Both the position numbers and the translations under genes were made by a program. The notes beneath the pieces were generated by a model, which made no database searches, was not told where the DNA came from, and saw only the letters and a program-made list of their open reading frames with translations. From Kiritimatiellia bacterium (GTDB lineage: Bacteria > Verrucomicrobiota > Kiritimatiellia > UBA8416 > JABMPJ01), in the NCBI GenBank assembly GCA_029939545.1, contig JAOZSS010000005.1, forward strand, positions 27,759-34,888: a stretch of DNA of 7,130 nt, written 5' to 3'. Below are positions 1 through 6,049 of the stretch, piece by piece; positions within the stretch are counted from its first letter, which is position 1, and each line of letters opens with the position of its first letter.

Positions 1-1082
1 AGCAGATGCTGTCCATCGAAGGAGAACTCAGCGCAGGTGAGTCGGCCGGTCTGCTTGTCGAGCGTGCGCAACAACTTCCCGTCCCGTGCATCCCAGATCC
101 GGGCATACCCATCCTCACCGGCCGTAACCACATGGTCGGAATCGCCATCGAAACGGGCGGCAACCACAGCGCCCTCGTGCGCGCCGAGCACCACCACGCT
201 GCCTTCGTGTCCGGCATCCCAAATCATGAGTTTTCCATCGCGCGATCCGGTTACGGCCAGCCGTCCATCCGGTGAGAATGCGGCAGCCGACACCACCGCG
301 GCATGCCCCCGCAACCGGAGCTTGCGCTGACCCGTACCGGCATCCCAGATCTCAACCGCACTGGATCCACCCAGGGTCAGCATCCGCTCGGCGCCACTAT
401 CAAACACCACGCCCTCAAGCGACACGTCCAGGCCTAGGAACGGAATGATCTTCAGCGAGCGGGAGCTGCCACTGTCCCACACGCGCATCAGTGCATCGTC
501 GCTGATCGTGCTGACCCGCGTGCTGGTGGCATCAAATGCCACGCCCGTTACGGGACCGGGATGCGGGCCCAGCGAGGCGATCGACGCGCCATCACTCAGT
601 CGCCAGACCCGGGCGGTCCGGTCGCGGCTGCCAGTCGCGAGCAGAAGCCCGGTCCGGTCCATCGCCGCCGCCACCACCAACCCCTGGTGGCCGGCGAGCT
701 CCATGATAAGCTTGCCGGTATCCAACGACCACACCGCCAGTTCGCCCTGCTCGCCCGCCCCCACCAGGTGTTGTCCGTCGGGACTGAATAGCTGCTGGTA
801 GACGGTCGGATAGAACGCCTGGAGCACTTTCGAAGTCAGACGGTGCGAGGCAACGTCCATGAACTGAACGCGACCGTTCTGTACCCCCCACAGGATGCGC
901 TTGCCGTCATCGCTGAACACCAACGGCAGCGTGCTGGCTGCCCGGCCGCTGAAGACGCCGCCGCGCTCACCGCCCGCCAGGTCCCACACACGCACGGTCC
1001 GGTCGGCGGCCTCCGACACCAACAGCGAGCCGTCCGGCGAGAAGGCCACCGAGGCCACGCTGCCTGTATGCCCGGCCAGCGT
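1..1082 (-). repeat. WD40 repeat array within the kinase gene
   Basis: Residues 582 to the window edge read as consecutive WD40 units of about 40 residues. The first has the classic pattern GH (585-586), SPDG, then VRVWD (611-615). I count eight complete units and a truncated ninth. Units 1, 5, 6, 7 and 8 end in WD; units 3 and 4 end in WS and WR; unit 2 ends FMD and has lost the Trp. One propeller needs about seven blades, so this exceeds one propeller, and a second may continue beyond the window. Confidence 0.9.
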
Positions 1083-2825
1083 TTGCCGGCACTCGTGGGT
1101 GCTATACATTAAGCGGCCCCACTCCCAGCCGCGCTGGGCTTCCGGGACACTCCACAGCATCGTTTCGGCGGCCTTGCCCTGCATGTCGGCGAGCCGCTTG
1201 GCGGCGAGTGCAATCGTGTGGTAGTAGTTCTGCTGTTCGGCCCGGGCCAAGGCATCCAAGGCCTGAACCCGCTGGCGTTCCTCTTCCACCTTGGCGGCGT
1301 GGGCACGGTCACGCTCGATGTGCATCTCCTGTTCTGCGGCCACGGCGCGGTTACGCTCCTCCTGCATCTGGGTCTCGGCGCGCACGGCGCGGTCACGCTG
1401 GGTACGCGTGACGACATAGGCCATGGCCATGACCGCAAAAGCGGCCAGCGCGGCCACGATCGATGCGGTCACGCTGAGGCGCACAATCAGCTTGCGCCGC
1501 CTCGCGTCCGCCTGTGCTTCTTCGACCGCTGTAGCCAGATCGTCCGGACGAGAAAGCTGCAGGCCGGGCAGCGGCCATTGCTTGATATCGGCCTCTATCG
1601 CCCGCACCTGGGAAGCCGCCAGGGAGAGGTCACCGCGCTCCAGAGCCACACGCGTGAACTCCTCGCGACTCGCGCGCAACCCATACACCGCCTGACGATT
1701 GCCGGCCCACAGGTGCAGGGCCTGCTGGAATCCTCCGATAATTTCGTTAAACTCGCGGTAAGCATCCGCCCCGCCCTTCTCGGCCACGGCATCCAGCCGA
1801 TCGGCGGCCGACCCGGTGAGCTTCACGCTCTCGGCGTGGGCCTGGTGAGAACGGAGGGCCTGCTGGAAATCGGCAACGGTCTGGTGACGTTCGGTCGGTT
1901 TCAGGCTCATCGCCTTCAGGGCGATATCCATCAGCTCGCCCTTCTCCTTCGTCTCGCGGATCTCGTTGTGCGCGGCCGCGTCGATGGCAGCCATCGCGTT
2001 GGTGCCAGGATGCGGTGCGGTTCCGGTGACGATCTCGAAAAGGATCGCGCCCAGCAGGTAGATGTCACTGGTGCGCCCCATCACGCTGTAGTCACACAGC
2101 GCCATCTCGGGGGCCATGTAGGAAGGTGTTCCGGCCAGCGTGGCGTGCTCAGTCAGCGGCTCGGCCTTATCGCTGCCGATACTGGCGGCGAGGCCCCAAT
2201 CCATCACCAGCACTTCGCCGTACCCCCCGAGCATCACGTTCGATGGCTTGAGGTCGCGATGAATGACACCCTTGTCATGGGCAAATTCGACCGCATCGCA
2301 AACGGCCAGCAGGATGCGCAGGTTCTCCTCCTGGGGATTCTCGCGGATGACCTTGTCCCATGACTGGCCCTGTATTTCCTTCATGGCATAGAAAAGCTTG
2401 CCGTCGGGCGTCTTGCCCAGGTCGTGGATCGGAATGATATTGGGATGATCCAGCTCGCCCGTCACCATCGCCTCGGAAAGGAACTTGTTGGCGGCGACGG
2501 AATCGCCCGATACATCCGACTGGATCATCTTGATCGCAATCTGCCGGTCGAGCGATGCCTGCCGGGCCGCATACACGACGCCCATTCCGCCCTGCCCCAG
2601 TGTTTCGGTCAGTTCGTAATCCAGCTCGTCCCCGCCAGCCAATCCGGAGCTCTTGAGCACATGCGGTTGCAGGTGAAGACGCGAGCGAGCGGCATCGGGA
2701 CTAACCGTAGCCCCGGCCTTGATGGACACCGTCGCGTCGGCCGTCTTGAGATAGTCGGACACGTGGGCGGGTACGGTGGCGCGGTTGTCACCCTCCTGGG
2801 GTAGTGTCACATCCAGATCAGACAT
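1..2825 (-). CDS. Membrane-anchored Ser/Thr protein kinase with C-terminal WD40 propeller (partial, C-terminus off window)
   Basis: The frame is open without a stop from ATG 2825 down to base 1 (941 codons), so the C-terminus lies outside the window. Residues 1-70 form a Thr-rich, probably disordered tail. The kinase domain spans about 70-325: glycine loop GQGGMG 77-82, ATP-binding Lys99 (AIK), likely helix-C Glu118, HRDLKPSN 189-196 with catalytic Asp191, DWG 209-211 instead of DFG, and APE 238-240. All catalytic residues are present, so it should be active. An alpha-helical, TPR-like linker (about 330-440) leads to an RRRK-flanked membrane helix (about 446-472), a coiled coil of 14-residue repeats (477-518), RGWEWG (565-570) and eight WD40 repeats plus part of a ninth. 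The kinase is predicted cytoplasmic and the propeller outside the inner membrane, probably as sensor or scaffold. The ATG has no good Shine-Dalgarno; an in-frame GTG at 2852 is the alternative. Substrate unknown. It is divergent from the FHA histidine kinase. Confidence 0.94.
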   Translation of the reverse strand, partial: MSDLDVTLPQEGDNRATVPAHVSDYLKTADATVSIKAGATVSPDAARSRLHLQPHVLKSSGLAGGDELDYELTETLGQGGMGVVYAARQASLDRQIAIKMIQSDVSGDSVAANKFLSEAMVTGELDHPNIIPIHDLGKTPDGKLFYAMKEIQGQSWDKVIRENPQEENLRILLAVCDAVEFAHDKGVIHRDLKPSNVMLGGYGEVLVMDWGLAASIGSDKAEPLTEHATLAGTPSYMAPEMALCDYSVMGRTSDIYLLGAILFEIVTGTAPHPGTNAMAAIDAAAHNEIRETKEKGELMDIALKAMSLKPTERHQTVADFQQALRSHQAHAESVKLTGSAADRLDAVAEKGGADAYREFNEIIGGFQQALHLWAGNRQAVYGLRASREEFTRVALERGDLSLAASQVRAIEADIKQWPLPGLQLSRPDDLATAVEEAQADARRRKLIVRLSVTASIVAALAAFAVMAMAYVVTRTQRDRAVRAETQMQEERNRAVAAEQEMHIERDRAHAAKVEEERQRVQALDALARAEQQNYYHTIALAAKRLADMQGKAAETMLWSVPEAQRGWEWGRLMYSTHECRQTLAGHTGSVASVAFSPDGSLLVSEAADRTVRVWDLAGGERGGVFSGRAASTLPLVFSDDGKRILWGVQNGRVQFMDVASHRLTSKVLQAFYPTVYQQLFSPDGQHLVGAGEQGELAVWSLDTGKLIMELAGHQGLVVAAAMDRTGLLLATGSRDRTARVWRLSDGASIASLGPHPGPVTGVAFDATSTRVSTISDDALMRVWDSGSSRSLKIIPFLGLDVSLEGVVFDSGAERMLTLGGSSAVEIWDAGTGQRKLRLRGHAAVVSAAAFSPDGRLAVTGSRDGKLMIWDAGHEGSVVVLGAHEGAVVAARFDGDSDHVVTAGEDGYARIWDARDGKLLRTLDKQTGRLTCAEFSFDGQHL
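1272..1397 (-). repeat. Three 42-bp tandem repeats encoding 14-residue coiled-coil units
   Basis: Residues 477-490, 491-504 and 505-518 are three imperfect copies of a 14-residue unit starting R-D/N-R-A-V/H-x-A. At DNA level a 17-base core starts at 1299, 1341 and 1383, exactly 42 bp apart. Fourteen residues are two heptads, consistent with a charged coiled coil just after the membrane helix. Confidence 0.8.
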
Positions 2826-2831
2826 GCCACG

Positions 2832-2860
2832 TTTGTACGCAACTCCCGGCACCCAAGCAA
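2832..2860 (-). promoter_or_regulatory. Candidate sigma70-type promoter for the Ser/Thr kinase gene
   Basis: On the minus strand TTGCTT (2860-2855) and TACAAA (2837-2832) are separated by exactly 17 bases. They match the -35 and -10 consensus at 3/6 and 4/6 positions. Transcription would start at about the A of the ATG at 2825, giving a leaderless mRNA. That agrees with the lack of a Shine-Dalgarno next to this ATG. The match is modest and could be chance. Confidence 0.3.
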
Positions 2861-2867
2861 GTTTCTT

Positions 2868-2886
2868 CCCTCTCCCTCCCTTCCCC
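2868..2886 (-). promoter_or_regulatory. G-quadruplex motif in the divergent promoter region
   Basis: On the minus strand the tract reads GGGG-AA-GGG-A-GGG-AGA-GGG: four G runs with loops of 2, 1 and 3 bases, a canonical G4 pattern. It lies within a 25-base homopurine stretch (2862-2886; pyrimidines on the plus strand). It ends 7 bases upstream of the candidate kinase -35 box. The motif is read directly from the sequence; folding and function are inference. Confidence 0.6.
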
Positions 2887-2942
2887 ACGCGGAGGAGCGA
2901 CCTTTCTTCTTGCAGACCGGCGGGCGCATCTCTCATGATGGC

Positions 2943-2950
2943 GGGAGAGG
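2943..2950 (+). promoter_or_regulatory. Ribosome binding site of the FHA histidine kinase gene
   Basis: The purine run GGGAGAGG ends 4 bases before ATG 2955 and decides that start over the in-frame TTG at 2910. The ATG start also places the first FHA beta-strand at residue 1. The RBS can pair with CTCTC at 2930-2934 in a small hairpin (2928-2951). Confidence 0.7.
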
Positions 2951-2954
2951 TTGC

Positions 2955-4571
2955 ATGAAGATCACCGTAACAAAGGGTCCCGACGCCGGCGTTGAGGTCA
3001 CGATAGACGAGCCGGGGATCTACCTGGTTGGGCGCAGTTCAGACTGCAAGCTGCGCCTCAACGACCCGGAGACGTCGCGACGGCACGCCGCCATTACGAT
3101 TGCCCCCGGGCGCGCGATCGTCGATGACCAGACCAGCCGGAACGGGACACGCGTAAACGACGTTCGTGTGCAGCACGCCATGCTCAAAGATGGCGACGTC
3201 ATTCGCGTAGGCGGCACGTCCATCACCGTTGATGGCCTGGCCGCGGCCGCACCGCCACCTGACATGACCTTGAGCGCCATTGATCCGACGATGCGGGTGC
3301 TCGCCTCTCTTGATCACCGTGACGCCGACCTGCTGGCCGGGTCCAAGGTGGACGAGACCGATGCCGACCGCGAGAACGAGATGCTGCGCGGCGTGGGTGA
3401 GGTCTCCAATATCCTCGTCTCCGGTGCCGACCGTGAGCCACTCCTCCAAAATGTGCTCGACCATATAAAAACGCTGCTCAATGCCGACAGTGCGTGTGTG
3501 ATGCTCTGGGACGCTGAAACCACCGAATGGTCCTTCGCAGCCGTCTCCGCCAACCCCGGGGAGAGCTCGCCCACCGTAAGCGTATCGCGTACGATCATCA
3601 ACCAGGCCGTCAAAGACGGCATGGCCCTTCTGACCGAGAATCCGCTGGCTGATGACCGTTTTGGCCCCAGCGAGAGCATCATGATCCACAAGATTTCATC
3701 GGCCCTCTGTGCCCCAATGACCATCGACGATGAAATCACCGGTGCCCTCTGCATCAATCGCCGCAGCCGTGCCGATGCGTTCAACCCGTTGGACCTTCGT
3801 TTCACAGCCACAGTCGCAAATATTCTCGGCGTCTATCTCGAGAAGCTGCGCATCCAGGATGAGTATATTAAGCAGGAACGCCTCGCCGCCGTTGGACAGG
3901 TCATCGCGGGCCTGGCCCACTACGCTAAAAACATTATTACCGGTCTCCAACTGAGCGTGGCCGGCGTGCAGCGGATGCTTAAACGCGAGAGCTTCGACAA
4001 CATGAAGACGTGCGTGGAGGCGATCGCCAACGAAGAGCGTCGCCTGACCAATCTGATCCTCGATATGTTGAGCTATGCGAAGGACCGGGAACCGATGCGA
4101 CTGGAAATGGACGTCAACCATGTCCTCGAATCGGTCAGTCGTCCGTTTGAAACGGAACTCGGCACACGCTCGATCAAGCTGGAACAAACGCTCACACCCG
4201 ACCTGCCCAAGCTCATGGCCGAGAAGAACGCCCTGCACCGGGTGTTCCTCAATCTCTTCGTCAATGCCATGGATGCACTGGACGGCGTGGAAGGGCGTGA
4301 CAAGTGCATCCGCTTGACCAGTGCCCTGTCCGAGGACGGCAAGATGATCGAGGTCACCATGTGGGATTCCGGCTGCGGCATCCCCACATCAGAAACCGAG
4401 GATATCTTCGGTGTCTTTTTCTCGACCAAGGGCTCCAAGGGCACCGGTCTCGGGCTGGCCGTCTCGCGCAAGATTATCGAGGAACACCATGGGACCATTA
4501 CTGTGGAGTCCCACGAGGACAACTGGACGAAGTTCCGGATTCAATTGCCGGTTGAAGTTCCGAAGAGCTGA
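2955..4571 (+). CDS. FHA-GAF sensor histidine kinase (soluble)
   Basis: A 538-residue cytoplasmic kinase with no membrane segment or signal peptide. The N-terminal FHA domain (about 1-95) has GRSS at 26-29, SRRH at 41-44 and NGT at 63-65, the phosphothreonine-binding signature. A Pro/Ala/Thr linker leads to a GAF domain (about 160-297), the likely small-molecule or redox sensor. The H-box is AHYAKN (321-326), with phospho-acceptor His322 and Asn326 at H+4. The ATPase domain has its N box at 433-440 (Asn437), G1 DSGCGIP 471-477, F box FFST 488-491 and G2 GTGLGL 496-501, so autophosphorylation should work. No receiver domain is fused and no response regulator is present in the window, so its partner is unknown. 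Family knowledge says FHA reads phosphothreonine; that the divergent Ser/Thr kinase supplies it is inference. The stop is 34 nt before the next gene's start, suggesting co-transcription. Confidence 0.95.
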   Translation: MKITVTKGPDAGVEVTIDEPGIYLVGRSSDCKLRLNDPETSRRHAAITIAPGRAIVDDQTSRNGTRVNDVRVQHAMLKDGDVIRVGGTSITVDGLAAAAPPPDMTLSAIDPTMRVLASLDHRDADLLAGSKVDETDADRENEMLRGVGEVSNILVSGADREPLLQNVLDHIKTLLNADSACVMLWDAETTEWSFAAVSANPGESSPTVSVSRTIINQAVKDGMALLTENPLADDRFGPSESIMIHKISSALCAPMTIDDEITGALCINRRSRADAFNPLDLRFTATVANILGVYLEKLRIQDEYIKQERLAAVGQVIAGLAHYAKNIITGLQLSVAGVQRMLKRESFDNMKTCVEAIANEERRLTNLILDMLSYAKDREPMRLEMDVNHVLESVSRPFETELGTRSIKLEQTLTPDLPKLMAEKNALHRVFLNLFVNAMDALDGVEGRDKCIRLTSALSEDGKMIEVTMWDSGCGIPTSETEDIFGVFFSTKGSKGTGLGLAVSRKIIEEHHGTITVESHEDNWTKFRIQLPVEVPKS

Positions 4572-4592
4572 GGAGATTTTGACAAAATGAAA

Positions 4593-4598
4593 AGGAAG
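4593..4598 (+). promoter_or_regulatory. Ribosome binding site of the beta-CASP nuclease gene
   Basis: AGGAAG lies 7 bases before ATG 4606, an ideal spacing. The alternative GTG at 4600 would be only 1 base away, so ATG 4606 is preferred. Confidence 0.75.
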
Positions 4599-4605
4599 AG
4601 TGAGT

Positions 4606-6012
4606 ATGGATGCAAAACTTAGTTTTTGGGGAGCGGCACAAGGGGTGACCGGGTCTTGTTACCTGCTGGAGGCGAATGGAAAGCGGTTGCTGATCGACTG
4701 CGGGTTCTACCAGGAACGCAAACTGAAGTCGCGCAACTGGGAGCCCTTTCCGCTCCCGGCCAACAGCATTGATGCGGTGCTATTGACCCACGGGCATCTG
4801 GACCACTGCGGCCTGCTTCCAAAGCTGGTGAAGGCGGGCTTCAAGGGAAAGATCCACAGCACGAGTGCGACCGCCGACATTGCGGGCATCGTCATCCTCG
4901 ATTCGGCGCGTATCCAGGTTGAAGATATCAAGCACAAGAAACGCCGCCACGAGCGTCAAGGGCGCAAGAGCCCCCACCCTCTCGTTCCGCTTTACACCGT
5001 TGAAGATGCCGAGGAAACCATCCCGCTGTTCGAGAAACACAACTATGATGAGCCTGTTCTGATTGGCGACGGCCTGGAGGCGAGTTTTCATGACGCCGGG
5101 CACATCCTCGGATCCTCCGGCATCCAGATCGTGATCAAAAGCGGCGGGGAGGTACGCACGCTGGCGTTCTCCGGTGATATCGGGCGATGGGATGCGCCGA
5201 TCATCTGCGATCCCAATCCATTCGAGCGCGCCGACTACCTGATCATGGAATCAACCTACGGCAACCGCGAACACAAGAGCGAGGAATCGATTCCCAGCGA
5301 TCTCGAGACGATCATCAACGAGACGGTCAAAGCGGGCGGCAACATTGTGATTCCCAGTTTCGCGATCGAACGGACCCAAGAGCTGCTCTACCACCTCAAC
5401 GGACTCCTGGCGGAGAAGCGCATCCCCTCTCTCGTGGCCTTTGTCGATAGTCCCATGGCGATTCGGGTCACAGAGGTCTTCGGTCGGCACCAGGAGTTGT
5501 TTGACGACGAAACCAACAAACTGCTCGCACGGGGGGATCATCCCTGCGACTTTCCCGGCCTGGTCATGTCGCGTACGGCCGATCAATCCAAGGCCATCAA
5601 CAACGTCAAAGGAACGGCCATTATTATTGCCGGATCAGGCATGTGCACGGGCGGACGCATCAAACATCATCTTGTCAGCAATATTGGTCGCGAGGAGAGC
5701 ACACTCCTCTTCATCGGCTACCAGGCTATTGGCACGTTGGGACGCATCATCCTTGAAGGAACGGATGAAGTCCGGATCATGGGCGAGAAGTACCGGGTCA
5801 AAGCACGCGTTGAGCGCATCAACGGCTTCTCGGCACATGCGGGACAAAGCGAACTGCACCGCTGGGTCTCCGCGCTCCAGGAAGCGCCGCGCCATGTTTT
5901 CGTAACCCACGGCGAGCCCGACGCCGCCAAGGCCCTGTCCAACTGGATCAAGAAAGAGAAAGGGTGGTCATCCTCGACGCCGGAGTATCTGGATACCGTT
6001 ACGCTAGACTGA
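4606..6012 (+). CDS. MBL-fold beta-CASP ribonuclease, CPSF/Ysh1-like (COG1236 type)
   Basis: A 468-residue cytoplasmic metallo-hydrolase predicted to cut RNA with two zinc ions. Metallo-beta-lactamase motifs are complete: THGHLDHCG at 61-69 (His62, His64, Asp66, His67), His166 in DAGHILGS, and Asp191 in FSGDIG. The beta-CASP insert is recognisable by MESTYGN (214-220, motif A), the AGSGMCTGGRIKHH stretch at 342-355 (motif B) and FSAHAGQ with His411 (motif C). The late His435 in THGEPDA completes the metal site. Length and layout match bacterial and archaeal homologues of the eukaryotic cleavage factor CPSF73, such as Thermus TTHA0252; the KH domains of archaeal versions and the C-terminal domain of RNase J are absent. 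Endonuclease or 5' exonuclease activity cannot be told apart by sequence alone. It sits between the histidine kinase and thiD, 34 and 37 nt away, in a probable operon. Confidence 0.95.
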   Translation: MDAKLSFWGAAQGVTGSCYLLEANGKRLLIDCGFYQERKLKSRNWEPFPLPANSIDAVLLTHGHLDHCGLLPKLVKAGFKGKIHSTSATADIAGIVILDSARIQVEDIKHKKRRHERQGRKSPHPLVPLYTVEDAEETIPLFEKHNYDEPVLIGDGLEASFHDAGHILGSSGIQIVIKSGGEVRTLAFSGDIGRWDAPIICDPNPFERADYLIMESTYGNREHKSEESIPSDLETIINETVKAGGNIVIPSFAIERTQELLYHLNGLLAEKRIPSLVAFVDSPMAIRVTEVFGRHQELFDDETNKLLARGDHPCDFPGLVMSRTADQSKAINNVKGTAIIIAGSGMCTGGRIKHHLVSNIGREESTLLFIGYQAIGTLGRIILEGTDEVRIMGEKYRVKARVERINGFSAHAGQSELHRWVSALQEAPRHVFVTHGEPDAAKALSNWIKKEKGWSSSTPEYLDTVTLD

Positions 6013-6049
6013 ATGGAGATTCCTTGTTGGCTGTTGGGTATTGAACACT

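Noticed and set aside
1218..2363. Long plus-strand open frame of 381 codons
   Set aside because: It is antisense to the kinase and linker region, whose motifs are unmistakable on the minus strand. Its own translation shows no domain; it is a by-product of GC-rich codon use.
2881..2906. A plus-frame translation FPTRRSDL that resembles a translated Illumina adapter
   Set aside because: The DNA here (TTCCCCACGCGGAGGAGC) differs from the adapter at nucleotide level and the flanking genes are continuous, so contamination is not supported.
2910..2939. Possible promoter TTGCAG / CATGAT for the histidine kinase
   Set aside because: Only 3/6 and 4/6 matches with an 18-base spacer, and the start site would fall inside the ribosome binding site.
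2910..2954. TTG 2910 as start of the histidine kinase
   Set aside because: It adds 15 residues before the FHA domain with no family support, while ATG 2955 has a well-placed ribosome binding site.
3039..3689. Minus-strand open frame of 216 codons opposite the FHA-GAF region
   Set aside because: The plus-strand frame has complete FHA and GAF motifs; the antisense translation shows no recognisable domain.
4579..4610. TTGACA (4579-4584) as a -35 box for an internal promoter before the nuclease gene
   Set aside because: No acceptable -10 hexamer lies at 16-18 bases; the purine-rich stretch there is the ribosome binding site.
6013..6049. TPP riboswitch upstream of thiD
   Set aside because: The gap is only 37 nt and no conserved TPP-aptamer elements are seen.
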